Source: Massilia aurea
GTDB taxonomy: Bacteria > Pseudomonadota > Gammaproteobacteria > Burkholderiales > Burkholderiaceae_D
Assembly (NCBI RefSeq): GCF_014200505.1
Contig: NZ_JACHBX010000003.1
Span: 186,001 to 250,000 of the forward strand
Direction: 5' to 3'
DNA: 64,000 bases
Made by a program: the position numbers and the translations under genes. Numbering within the stretch: position 1 is the stretch's first letter; every line of letters begins with the position of its first letter. Shown in pieces: positions 1 to 8,308 of the stretch. The notes below the pieces were generated by a model. It had not been told where the DNA came from. It made no database searches and was given only the letters and a program-made list of their open reading frames with translations.

Positions 1-150
1 CCGCAACAGCTGGCCACGCTCGTGATCCACCGTGAAAACGGCGAGTCGCAGGAAGTGCGCGTTCTGCTGCGTATCGATACGCCGATCGAAGTCGACTACT
101 ACAAGCATGGCGGTATTCTGCCGTTCGTGCTGCGTCAGCTGCTGGCGTAA
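1..150 (+). CDS. acnA: Aconitate hydratase A, C-terminal end (partial)
   Basis: This is the last 49 codons of a gene that begins before the window, read in frame from base 1 to the TAA at 148-150. The peptide contains the segment [19 protein letters not shown] followed by VLRQLLA, which is the conserved C-terminus of AcnA-type aconitases. These cytosolic [4Fe-4S] enzymes interconvert citrate and isocitrate in the TCA cycle. The cluster-binding cysteines and the active site lie upstream and cannot be seen. A strong intrinsic terminator follows 45 bases downstream, so the gene probably ends its transcription unit. The assignment rests only on this C-terminal signature, but the signature is distinctive. 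Confidence 0.85.
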   Translation, partial: PQQLATLVIHRENGESQEVRVLLRIDTPIEVDYYKHGGILPFVLRQLLA

Positions 151-192
151 GCGGTTTGGCCGGGCCCGCGCAAGCGGGCTGCGTCCAACGAC

Positions 193-228
193 AAAGGGCT
201 GGAATCCTCGCGGGTTCCAGCCCTTTTT
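193..228 (+). terminator. Intrinsic terminator of acnA
   Basis: A GC-rich stem, GGGCTGGAA pairing with TTCCAGCCC, is followed directly by TTTTT. It lies 45 bases after the acnA stop codon. Confidence 0.85.
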
Positions 229-312
229 GCATCGTCATCCGAGGTTGCGTCCACGCATTCACGGATATGAAACGCAGTCACCCGGTGCGAAAATGGTTCC
301 GCCAACGATCAC

Positions 313-383
313 CGCGTGGACGGCGGGAGCCGTCCACCCTACCGGGCCGTCGACGTAGGGTGGACGGCTCCGCCGTCCACGCG
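313..383. repeat. REP-like double palindrome
   Basis: Two hairpin units face each other. The left reads CGTGGACGGC, a short loop, then GCCGTCCACCCTAC. The right reads GTAGGGTGGACGGC, a short loop, then GCCGTCCACGCG. The outer arms are near-perfect complements around a 12-base centre. There is no U-tract, so it looks like an extragenic palindromic repeat of REP/BIME type and not a terminator. It sits in the 278-base gap between the convergent acnA and piuC genes, in which nothing else but the acnA terminator was found. Confidence 0.6.
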
Positions 384-428
384 TTCAAGGAAACGCATCG
401 AGATCGCGCGGTGCATGAACGGCCTTCG

Positions 429-1112
429 TCACACCTCGGCCCACATCCTGAGCAAATTGTGATAATGCGCCGTCAGCCCAACGGTGGTGGCTGAATCGCC
501 ATGTTCACCCCGCAGCGCCTGGATATGCGTGTCCAGGTCAAACAGCATCGCCCGCTTGCCGTCATCCCTGACCATGCTCTGCGTCCACAGGAACGATGCC
601 ACCCGCTCCCCACGCGTTACGGGCCGTACCTGATGCACGCTGCCGGACGGATACACGATCGCGTCCCCGGCCGCCAGCTTGACCTCGTGCGTGCCATACA
701 GGTCCACCACTTCCAGCTCGCCGCCGTCGTATTCGTCGGGCTCGCTCAGGAACACGGTCGTCGACACATCGGCCCGCACCGCCGGCAAGCCACCACGCTG
801 GGCCCGGATCGCGCCGTCCACATGTAGCCCGTAATGCTCGCCGCCCGCATACGCATTGAAGTACGGCGCCAGCACCCGCAGCGGCAACACAGCCGCGAAG
901 AACAACGGGTTGGCCATCAGCGCGCCGCTGACCATCTGCCCGAGCTCGAGCGCCAGCGGCGTGCCCTCGCCCAACTGGCGGTTGCGTTTGACCTGGGCGC
1001 CCTGCGCGCCGACGCTCTCGCGCCCGTCGATCCACTCCGGCGCCTGGTCGAGCCGGGCGCGGATTGCCGAGACCTGTTCTGGCGTCAGCACGCCGGGGAT
1101 ATGCAGCATCAT
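429..1112 (-). CDS. piuC: Fe(II)/2-oxoglutarate-dependent PKHD-type hydroxylase (PiuC/YbiX family)
   Basis: The 227-residue product starts [18 protein letters not shown] and has the length and opening typical of PiuC/YbiX. The iron ligands are visible as H-V-D in [10 protein letters not shown] and the distal His in GSVHQVRPV, with a following Arg for 2-oxoglutarate. The family is usually iron-regulated and often sits beside TonB-dependent siderophore receptors; its substrate is not established. No receptor is next to it here. A perfect Fur box lies about 170 bases upstream on the same strand, so iron repression is likely. The start was placed at the first of two adjacent ATG codons. A longer reading from 1214 would run through a terminator-like hairpin and lacks a ribosome site. 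Confidence 0.88.
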   Translation of the reverse strand: MMLHIPGVLTPEQVSAIRARLDQAPEWIDGRESVGAQGAQVKRNRQLGEGTPLALELGQMVSGALMANPLFFAAVLPLRVLAPYFNAYAGGEHYGLHVDGAIRAQRGGLPAVRADVSTTVFLSEPDEYDGGELEVVDLYGTHEVKLAAGDAIVYPSGSVHQVRPVTRGERVASFLWTQSMVRDDGKRAMLFDLDTHIQALRGEHGDSATTVGLTAHYHNLLRMWAEV

Positions 1113-1140
1113 GATGAGATCGTGGTTGGTGCAACGAACA

Positions 1141-1172
1141 AAAAAATCCCCCCTGGCAGAGCCAGGAGGGGC
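1141..1172 (-). terminator. Intrinsic terminator inside the piuC leader
   Basis: Read on the minus strand, CCTGGC pairs with GCCAGG with a TCT loop, extended by flanking C/G bases, and is followed by ATTTTTTT. It lies between the Fur-box promoter and the piuC start codon. It may end a short transcript or attenuate piuC. Confidence 0.7.
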
Positions 1173-1288
1173 GAATCCGGTCTCCCGGCGGGGGTGGTAC
1201 TCCGTGAAGAGCATCTGCCAGCGCTTTCCCGGTCGCCGGCAGGGTCCAACATTCCTTCCGTCTTCTCACTGATGTTTGAATGAGAATT
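1141..1288 (-). ncRNA. Candidate iron-responsive small RNA or attenuated leader
   Basis: A minus-strand transcript from the Fur-box promoter would start near 1288 and stop at the terminator at 1141-1172, giving roughly 150 nt. Fur-repressed promoter, no convincing conserved ORF and a strong terminator are the layout of RyhB/PrrF/NrrF-type small RNAs. A 47-codon frame beginning at 1252 and ending by ATGA-type overlap with piuC exists, but it has poor start-site spacing. The element could therefore also be a leader-peptide region. No sequence similarity to a known sRNA family is claimed. Confidence 0.35.
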
Positions 1289-1317
1289 GTTCTCATTATG
1301 GTCGGTGTGGGCGGACT
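1279..1317 (-). promoter_or_regulatory. Fur box over a sigma-70 promoter
   Basis: AATGAGAATTGTTCTCATT at 1279-1297 is a perfect 8+8 inverted repeat with a 3-base centre, the Fur-box pattern. On the minus strand it overlaps a promoter with -35 TTGCCA, a 17-base spacer and -10 CATAAT at 1295-1300. Fur bound here would block the -10 region and start site. Confidence 0.8.
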
Positions 1318-1413
1318 TGGCAAGCGTCTTGGTGCAATCGGTGCATACCGGGCGCGCCAGGCCCCCATTGTTCATGGCATATGGCCGAATCAACTACAAT
1401 ACCGGAGATAAGG

Positions 1414-1429
1414 GATTATCATCATTATC
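1414..1429 (+). promoter_or_regulatory. GATAAT repeat pair, possible second Fur-type site
   Basis: On the minus strand the sequence reads GATAAT-GAT-GATAAT, two direct GATAAT hexamers. This matches 13 of 19 positions of the classical Fur consensus. It lies 61 bases before the DUF2863 gene and just after a possible -10 hexamer TACAAT at 1395-1400, so it may regulate that gene. Confidence 0.35.
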
Positions 1430-1489
1430 CGGCTCCGGCCCGCTCCACTGACATTCGATTCACTAACTGACAAGAGACTCACTCGCCCC

Positions 1490-2743
1490 ATGCGTCGTCC
1501 TTCCAAAGATTCAACACCCAAACTTTCCGCAGAAAGCCAGCGCCTCGTCAGCCTCTCGCAAGCCCTCATGCAAGCTGCCAGCCGTGCCGAAGAACGGGCG
1601 TGGGAACGCCAGCTCGACACGCAACTGCAAAAACTGCTCAAGACCAATCACCAGGACAGCATCGACAGCGCCCTGAACGCCCTGTTCAGGGACGATCTGG
1701 CCTCGTACGACGTACTGATGGACACCGTCGAAGCGGTCAGCGAATCGGCCATGATGGTCGAGCAGAAAGATGGCGTCGACGTCACCTGGCAGGCACTGCT
1801 GATCGCTGCGCCGATCCTGGCCTGGACCCGGTTCTCGATCGCCACCGGCACGATTCCGGCCGACCTGCTGGCCACGCTCGGCGCGCATTTCTCGGCCCAC
1901 CTGCTTGCAGGCGGCACGAAGATGGCCATCGCCCCGACCCTGTATTCAATCGACCAGCTGCCGCGCACCCACGCCGAAACCTACGCGCTGACGCACAAGC
2001 TGGCCGCTGCAGCGCACAAGGGCGGCACGATCAAGCCGGCGCCGCAGTTAGAGGAAACCGCGCCATTCCTGGCCGACACACGCTACATGCTGATCACGAT
2101 CGTCGCGCCGGCAGGCGACCCGCTGTTCCGCTGGCAAGAGCCGCAGCACCAGCTGCACGTCGTGCAAGAGCGCGAACGCAGCCTGGAGCAGTGGCGCACG
2201 CAAGCCACTGCCAACGTCGCGCGCCTGATGCCTGGCTGCGGCATCGAGCTGCTGCTGCCGGAAGCCTATTACGTGGCATGCCGCGAAGCCGATAAGCTGA
2301 TCCGCCCAATCTCGATCCGCGCCGCCGTGCACTACCTGACGAACACGCTGGGCGTGGAACCGTCCGATCTGCGCGCCGTCGTCGCCGGCTTTGGTGAAGA
2401 AGCACCGGACATTCAGATCGACGAATACCGCGTGGCATTCACGATGCGCCAGAGCGCCGATGTCGTGTATGGCATCGTCTGGCCGCTGTACGGGCAGGAA
2501 GACGAGTCCGGCACGCCGGTGGAAGGCCCGCTGGCCATCACGCACGATGCGCTCAGCCCGCTGAACGAAATCGTCGCGCACCTGAACGAAGCCGGCATCG
2601 CCCACATCAAGCGCATTAACGAACGCTACGCCGCCGAGTACTGCGACGACTGCGGCTCCCCGCTGTTCGCCGACCCAACCGGCGAACTGGTGCATGCCGA
2701 GATGCCGGACGACACGCCGACTGGCAGCGAGCACTTCCACTGA
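1490..2743 (+). CDS. DUF2863 family protein
   Basis: This 417-residue protein matches the DUF2863 family, which I know mainly from Betaproteobacteria and for which no function is established. Recognisable marks are the C-terminal segment AEYCDDCGSPLFADPTGELVH, with a CxxC pair, and an acidic tail ending in SEHFH. The N-terminus is charged and probably helical; no signal peptide or membrane segment is visible. The gene stands alone between divergent piuC and convergent glf, and its upstream region carries GATAAT repeats that could bind Fur. A bidirectional terminator follows the stop codon. Confidence 0.8.
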   Translation: MRRPSKDSTPKLSAESQRLVSLSQALMQAASRAEERAWERQLDTQLQKLLKTNHQDSIDSALNALFRDDLASYDVLMDTVEAVSESAMMVEQKDGVDVTWQALLIAAPILAWTRFSIATGTIPADLLATLGAHFSAHLLAGGTKMAIAPTLYSIDQLPRTHAETYALTHKLAAAAHKGGTIKPAPQLEETAPFLADTRYMLITIVAPAGDPLFRWQEPQHQLHVVQERERSLEQWRTQATANVARLMPGCGIELLLPEAYYVACREADKLIRPISIRAAVHYLTNTLGVEPSDLRAVVAGFGEEAPDIQIDEYRVAFTMRQSADVVYGIVWPLYGQEDESGTPVEGPLAITHDALSPLNEIVAHLNEAGIAHIKRINERYAAEYCDDCGSPLFADPTGELVHAEMPDDTPTGSEHFH

Positions 2744-2789
2744 TATTCCAAAGCCGGTGGGATGTTTTACCGGCGCTGTGCATCAATGC

Positions 2790-2827
2790 AAAAAAGGCCG
2801 GCCACGTTGATCGTGGCCGGCCTTTTC
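2790..2827. terminator. Bidirectional terminator between DUF2863 gene and glf
   Basis: AAAAGGCCGGCCACG pairs with CGTGGCCGGCCTTTT around a TTGAT loop. It has A and T tracts on the proper sides for both converging genes. Confidence 0.9.
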
Positions 2828-2846
2828 TTACGACTGCACTAGCGCA

Positions 2847-4055
<1,209 letters not shown>

Positions 4056-4250
4056 TCAAGGTCGTGGCACGCGTCGCCGCATCGCGAGTGTATTTAGTGG
4101 CAAAAGAATATCACCCAAACCCCCTTTTGCCTCGCACAATTGGACAACGGCGTTTGTACAAAACGGGGGATGCAGCCACGCGGCTGGATGCCCTCCGGAT
4201 GCAGTCTGGATGAGCTTGAAGATGCTTCTGATGTACTGCCGAATGACGGT

Positions 4251-5408
4251 CTATTTGCGGATCGCCCCCACCACGCGTGTGGCGAACTCGGCGGCATTGC
4301 CCGCGTGCCAGCGCCAGACGATGACCAGGTCGTGCTCGGGCGAAACGACGATGTCGTTGCTGCCCGCACCCAGTGCGGCAAACGTCGTGGCCGGCATGCC
4401 GGGCAAGTTCTTGCCCTTGGTATTAAGCCACCACAGGTAGCCATAGTCCGGGCCGTTCGCACTCGGCGTGAGCGCCGCCGTGACGTAGGCAGGAGGCAGG
4501 ATCTGCTTGCCGGCCCAGTTGCCCTGGCGCAGCCACAGGTAACCGAAGCGCGCCATGTCCCAGCTGTCGATCCACATGCCGCCACCCCAGCGCGTGCCGC
4601 CGCTGACCGAGGCCACCTGCTTGCCGTTCAGTTCGACGTAGCTGTTGTGGTACGGGACCCATTTCCAGCCCGACGAGGCACCGATCGGGTCCATGACCTG
4701 CTGCTGGAACACGTCCGGCACCGACTGGCCAAACACGCGCAGCAGCGACAGCGCCAGGCGGTTCACGCGCGTGTCGTTGTATTCGTAGAACGTGCCCGGG
4801 GTCTTGATCGCGCGCGGCTTCTTCTCACCCTTGCCGAAGGCGGCCTTGCCGATGAAGTTGCTGTGCTTGCCCCACAGCTCGCCATCCCATTCGGACTCTT
4901 GCTGCAGATGCTGTTTCCACGTCACGGCCGCGTTGTGGGGCGTCGTGTAGCCCCCGTCGGTGACGCGCTGCGCCACCGGCTCGTCGACCTGCAGGCGCCC
5001 TTCCCGCACGGCCACGCCCGCCACGGTGGCCAGCATGCTCTTGGCCACCGAATAGGTCGGATCGACAAAGCGCGTATCGCCGAACTCGGCCACGACATAG
5101 CCCTTGTAGATCACCACGCCATTGGTCGCAGCGCGTTTGGTCGGCATCGAGCCCAGGCGCGTGCCGAAAATCGCCTCTTGGTCGGACAGGTCGAGCGGCC
5201 GCTCGGTCTCGCGTGATTGTGCGAACGCGATGGCGGCGGCGAGCGCCACCGGATCCATCCCGAGTGCGGCCGGGTCCTTGCGGGCCCACTCCCTGGCAGG
5301 CGGGAAGTAAGCGGCGTCGGCTGCAAGCACCAGCGTGGCCGGGAGCGTCAGCCCCAATGCGGTGACAATGGAGAGTGCGAGAACGCTGCGGCGCGCGCGA
5401 TGGGTCAT
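4251..5408 (-). CDS. Serine hydrolase of the beta-lactamase/NylB superfamily, exported
   Basis: This 385-residue protein has an N-terminal signal peptide (basic MTHRARR, a hydrophobic stretch, cleavage near LAADA). The nucleophile motif S-V-A-K is at residues 120-123. A second motif, YEYNDTRVN near 208-216, resembles the Tyr-containing motif of 6-aminohexanoate-dimer hydrolase (NylB-like) enzymes more than the strict Y-x-N of class C beta-lactamases. These enzymes hydrolyse amides or esters; the true substrate is unknown. It is probably periplasmic. Its start overlaps the stop of the CYTH gene by four bases, so the two are translationally coupled. Confidence 0.8.
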   Translation of the reverse strand: MTHRARRSVLALSIVTALGLTLPATLVLAADAAYFPPAREWARKDPAALGMDPVALAAAIAFAQSRETERPLDLSDQEAIFGTRLGSMPTKRAATNGVVIYKGYVVAEFGDTRFVDPTYSVAKSMLATVAGVAVREGRLQVDEPVAQRVTDGGYTTPHNAAVTWKQHLQQESEWDGELWGKHSNFIGKAAFGKGEKKPRAIKTPGTFYEYNDTRVNRLALSLLRVFGQSVPDVFQQQVMDPIGASSGWKWVPYHNSYVELNGKQVASVSGGTRWGGGMWIDSWDMARFGYLWLRQGNWAGKQILPPAYVTAALTPSANGPDYGYLWWLNTKGKNLPGMPATTFAALGAGSNDIVVSPEHDLVIVWRWHAGNAAEFATRVVGAIRK

Positions 5409-5884
5409 GTCGGGGTATCGGTCCAGGTGGAATATGGCGCCTTGATCAGGCTGGAGTTGTAATAGCGTTTTTCGCCAGTGACTTCCTGGCCGATCCAGTC
5501 GGGCTTGTCGAACACAGCGTCTTCTGACGGCAGTTCGATCTCGGCCACGACCAGGCCCGCGTTCTCGCCCAGGAATTCATCGACTTCCCAGATAAAACCG
5601 GCGTGCTCGATGCGGCGCCGGGTCTTTTCGACCAACGGCCGCTCGCACAGCCGCTCGAGCAGTTCGGCGGCCTCGCTTAGTGGGATCGGATACTCCCACT
5701 CGCCGCGCGAGGCGCCTTCGCTCTTGCTCTTGATGGTCAGGACGCCCTGCTCGCCCTCGATACGCACGCGTACCGTGCGCGTCGGGTCGGCGCACAGATA
5801 GCCCTGGCGCAGCAGCGTGGCCGTGCCCAGCGTGCGCCAGCCGTCGCCTGCCAGCAGGAACTTGCGTTCGATCTCGATGCCCAT
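5405..5884 (-). CDS. CYTH domain protein (inorganic triphosphatase-like)
   Basis: The 159-residue protein opens with GIEIERKFL, the E-x-E-x-K signature of CYTH tunnel enzymes, and carries the alternating charged strands RTVRVRIEG, LTIKSKSEG and EVDEFLGENAGLVVAEIE that line the tunnel. Bacterial stand-alone CYTH proteins hydrolyse tripolyphosphate or related substrates with divalent metal. It is a cytosolic single-domain form with no CHAD domain. It lies 4 bases after the M14 peptidase gene and overlaps the serine hydrolase gene, so the three are probably one operon. Confidence 0.85.
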   Translation of the reverse strand: MGIEIERKFLLAGDGWRTLGTATLLRQGYLCADPTRTVRVRIEGEQGVLTIKSKSEGASRGEWEYPIPLSEAAELLERLCERPLVEKTRRRIEHAGFIWEVDEFLGENAGLVVAEIELPSEDAVFDKPDWIGQEVTGEKRYYNSSLIKAPYSTWTDTPT

Positions 5885-5888
5885 CGCG

Positions 5889-7010
5889 TCAGCCCAGCGC
5901 TTGCAGGATTGGCTGCAGCATGGCGGCGCCCAGGCCCGCGCTGCGCGCGCCGTTCCAGCCGGTGTGCGCGTCGGGCAGGTTGGCGTTGTCCTTGAACGGC
6001 ATTTCCAGCGTCAGGGACAGGCATTTGTAATGATGGCCGACATACTTCGACGCGAGCGTGAGCAGTTCGTCGTTGTACTTGCTGGCGGCGTAGCCGAACT
6101 CTTTCTGGAAGTCCGGGCTGCAAGCGATGTAGCGGTCGATGAAGGCGGTTTGCTCCATTGCCCGCTCGGCTGTGAAATCTTCCAGCATTTCGCAGCCGGC
6201 CACGAAGTTGTACGGCAGTGCTTCGTCGCCGTGGATGTCGAAGAACATGTCGATGCCGACTTCTTCGATCTTCTGCTTGACGCACAGGACCTCGGGGCTG
6301 CGCTCGAGCGACGGGTTCATCCATTCGCGGTTCAGGTTGGCGCCGGCGGCATTCGTGCGCAGGTTGCCGCGCACCGAGCCGTCCGGGTTCATGTTCGGCA
6401 CGATGTAGAACACGGCGCGCTGCAGCAGCGTGCGCGCTACCGGGTTGGCGCTGTCGAGCAGCGCATCCATCATGCCTTCGACGAACCACTCGGCCATCGA
6501 TTCACCCGGGTGCTGGCGCGCGATGACCCAGATCTTTTTCTCGGCCTGCGGATTGCCGATCACGACCAGGTTCATGTCGCGCCCTTCGACCGTGCTGCCG
6601 AGGTCGACCACGCGTGCGATCGGGTTCTCGGCCACTTCGCCCAGCAGGCGCAGGTGGCGTTCCCAGCTATATGGCTCGAAGTAGGCGTAGTAGATGCTGT
6701 CCGTTTCCGGCGTGTGCTCGATCGTCATCACCTGGCCATCGAACGTGGTCGGCACGCGGAACCAGTTGTCGAGGTCATAGCTGGCCACCGCCTGGTAATC
6801 CTCGAACCCCTTTGGGTACGTGGCCTGGCCGGCATTCAGGAAGCGCATCGTCACCGCCTGGTCGCGCGCGCCCTGCAGGCGAAAATGAAACCACTGGTGG
6901 ATGTCGGCGTGCGAGTCGGCGCGCAGGTTCAGGTCGATCCGGGACGGATGCTCGGCATTGGCGACATCGATCGATCCGGCGTCGAACATCGTGCTGATCT
7001 TGATGGACAT
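5889..7010 (-). CDS. M14 family zinc carboxypeptidase (cytosolic carboxypeptidase-like)
   Basis: The product has 373 residues when started at the ATG with AAAGGATCACC in front. An N-terminal beta-sandwich domain precedes the M14 catalytic domain, as in the cytosolic carboxypeptidases (AGBL/CCP group) that trim acidic residues from protein tails. Zinc ligands are seen as H and E in RQHPGESMAEWF and the later H in DIHGDEALPYN. The substrate-binding NPDGSVRGNLRTN and NREW segments are present. No signal peptide is visible. It is first of a compact minus-strand group with the CYTH protein and serine hydrolase. The bacterial substrate is unknown. Confidence 0.85.
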   Translation of the reverse strand: MSIKISTMFDAGSIDVANAEHPSRIDLNLRADSHADIHQWFHFRLQGARDQAVTMRFLNAGQATYPKGFEDYQAVASYDLDNWFRVPTTFDGQVMTIEHTPETDSIYYAYFEPYSWERHLRLLGEVAENPIARVVDLGSTVEGRDMNLVVIGNPQAEKKIWVIARQHPGESMAEWFVEGMMDALLDSANPVARTLLQRAVFYIVPNMNPDGSVRGNLRTNAAGANLNREWMNPSLERSPEVLCVKQKIEEVGIDMFFDIHGDEALPYNFVAGCEMLEDFTAERAMEQTAFIDRYIACSPDFQKEFGYAASKYNDELLTLASKYVGHHYKCLSLTLEMPFKDNANLPDAHTGWNGARSAGLGAAMLQPILQALG

Positions 7011-7100
7011 GGTGATCCTTTCATGGCCCGCCGTGGAAGGCGGCGCTGGGTGACGGAGCGCCGGGCACCAGCCCGGCAAGACCCCCGGACAGATGGTTGT

Positions 7101-7505
7101 TTACTGCGCGTCGAGGTCGATCAGGTCCTTCGTGTACATCGCCATGATCTGACGCATCAGCTCGACATTGCCGCGATCGAGCACGACGGTCAGGTCTGGC
7201 TTGGTCTCGAGCGCAAAGGTCATGCGGATCATGCCTGGCAGCTCTTTGCAATTGACGTACTGGACGCGCGGCGTGTTCGGGTTTTGCCAGTCGGCCTCAC
7301 CGATCACGGGGCCGGCCGGCGGCGCCTTGAGTTGCGGATCCTTGTTGACCGGCAGGTGCTTGAGCAGCCAGAACACGACGTTGGCCGGAATGTGGACGGC
7401 GACATCGCTCGCACCGATGGTGGAGAACTTGGTCAGCAACAGGTTACCAACCCGGTCGCAGGACATGGACAGGCTCTTGACTTGACGAATGACCGCTGGT
7501 TTCAC
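7101..7505 (-). CDS. Conserved hypothetical protein (134 aa)
   Basis: I do not recognise a named family. The sequence is soluble with no signal peptide. It contains the stretch FSTIGASDVAVHIPANVVFWLLKHLPVN and ends LMRQIMAMYTKDLIDLDAQ. Codon use and composition match the neighbours. It lies 90 bases upstream of the M14 peptidase on the same strand and could share its transcript. It is convincing as a gene because the frame is well conserved in amino-acid character, but no role can be given. Confidence 0.7.
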   Translation of the reverse strand: MKPAVIRQVKSLSMSCDRVGNLLLTKFSTIGASDVAVHIPANVVFWLLKHLPVNKDPQLKAPPAGPVIGEADWQNPNTPRVQYVNCKELPGMIRMTFALETKPDLTVVLDRGNVELMRQIMAMYTKDLIDLDAQ

Positions 7506-7592
7506 GACGTTGATCCTTGGGGGAAGGTTGAAAAAGGCGCTGCGATTCTACCGCATCCCCCCGGCCTTTTGGGCAGTTTGCGCCACCGGACA

Positions 7593-7622
7593 GCAAAACG
7601 GGGAGCATGAGGCTCCCCGTCG
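7593..7622 (-). terminator. Intrinsic terminator of the KGG-protein gene
   Basis: On the minus strand ACGGGGAGC pairs with GCTCCCCGT across a short loop and is followed by TTTTGC. It lies 36 bases beyond the stop codon. Confidence 0.8.
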
Positions 7623-7657
7623 ATGACTGCGCCGGCGTGCTGCCGGCAACCTGCCGA

Positions 7658-7972
7658 TTATTCCTTGGCGCCGCCGCTGCGGCTGCCGCTCCCGGCGCTC
7701 TGGCGGTTGTCGCTTCGTGCCGAACTGCGCACCATGTCGCTGGCGCTGGCCGACTGGCGGTTGCCATGGCTGAGGCTACCTGCGCGGCGGGCTTCTTCGG
7801 ACGTGAATTCGTGCGCCGTCCCTTTGGCATGGGCGGCTTTGCCGCCCTGGCTGGCGATTTCGCGCTGGCGTGCCGGATCCATCGATGCGAAACCACGGTT
7901 GCGCGTGCCACCGGCGCTCTGACTATTGCCGGCCGCGCCCGATTGCTTGTTCCCTTGATTGCTTGAGGCCAT
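7658..7972 (-). CDS. KGG-motif (con-10-like) general stress protein
   Basis: The 104-residue, very hydrophilic protein carries the con-10/KGG repeat typical of stress-induced proteins. The core runs FASMDPARQREIASQGGKAAHAKG and then EFTSEEARRAGSLSHG. The flanks are Ser/Gly/Arg/Gln-rich and predicted disordered. In other bacteria such proteins accumulate under desiccation, osmotic or stationary-phase stress under alternative sigma control. The start was chosen at the ATG preceded by GGGAG. It is transcribed divergently from another disordered protein gene, and the shared intergenic region contains paired promoter-like elements. Confidence 0.85.
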   Translation of the reverse strand: MASSNQGNKQSGAAGNSQSAGGTRNRGFASMDPARQREIASQGGKAAHAKGTAHEFTSEEARRAGSLSHGNRQSASASDMVRSSARSDNRQSAGSGSRSGGAKE

Positions 7973-8100
7973 GATGAGGTTGCTCCCATACTTACACGGT
8001 TGGAAACCGCCGCGTCCTGCGGCAGGCTGAGGCCTACCGACACCATAGTGGCGAGACGATGAGCCCAAATCTCATATTAGGCATGCCATCTGCCGACCGC

Positions 8101-8131
8101 TATAGGAGTAGTCCAGATGACTTTGTAGGAC
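8101..8131 (-). promoter_or_regulatory. Promoter-like element GTCCTACA-N16-TCCTATA toward the KGG gene
   Basis: On the minus strand GTCCTACA (8131-8124) is followed after exactly 16 bases by TCCTATA (8107-8101). The same element at the same spacing points the other way at 8197-8227. This suggests an alternative sigma factor promoter driving the KGG gene, with a leader of about 120 nt. Confidence 0.5.
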
Positions 8132-8153
8132 AACGCGTGAGAATTAGTGCAGT

Positions 8154-8172
8154 TACGAAATTAAAGTTTCGG
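8154..8172. repeat. Inverted repeat CGAAA/TTTCG between divergent stress genes
   Basis: CGAAATTAAAGTTTCG forms a small dyad in the AT-rich centre between the two divergent promoter-like elements. It could be a regulator site; nothing else in the 336-base intergenic region stands out. Confidence 0.3.
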
Positions 8173-8196
8173 TAATAAATTTCACGGTCAGCAGCA

Positions 8197-8227
8197 GTCC
8201 TACACGCACCCCCTACGTCTTCCTATT
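8197..8227 (+). promoter_or_regulatory. Promoter-like element GTCCTACA-N16-TCCTATT toward the disordered-protein gene
   Basis: GTCCTACA at 8197-8204 and TCCTATT at 8221-8227 are separated by 16 bases, the same arrangement as the divergent copy at 8101-8131. A start site would fall near 8233, about 75 bases before the ATG at 8309. Confidence 0.5.
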
Positions 8228-8308
8228 CTGTGTGGCTCTCAATGCGCGCATGATGGATCCATGTGGCAGGCATCGACCTGCCAGTTCACCAATGCACAGG
8301 AGACAACC

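Noticed and set aside
313..383. Transcription terminator for piuC or acnA
   Set aside because: The double palindrome lacks U-tracts in either direction, and acnA already has a strong terminator, so it was called a REP-like repeat.
1109..1252. A 47-codon frame in the piuC leader as a real gene
   Set aside because: It overlaps the terminator hairpin, its start codon is too close to GGAAGG, and its sequence looks like no known small protein. It is kept only as an alternative to the sRNA idea.
4140..4250. GGATGC direct repeats upstream of the serine hydrolase stop
   Set aside because: Short, imperfect and unspaced. No inverted structure or regulator pattern could be supported.
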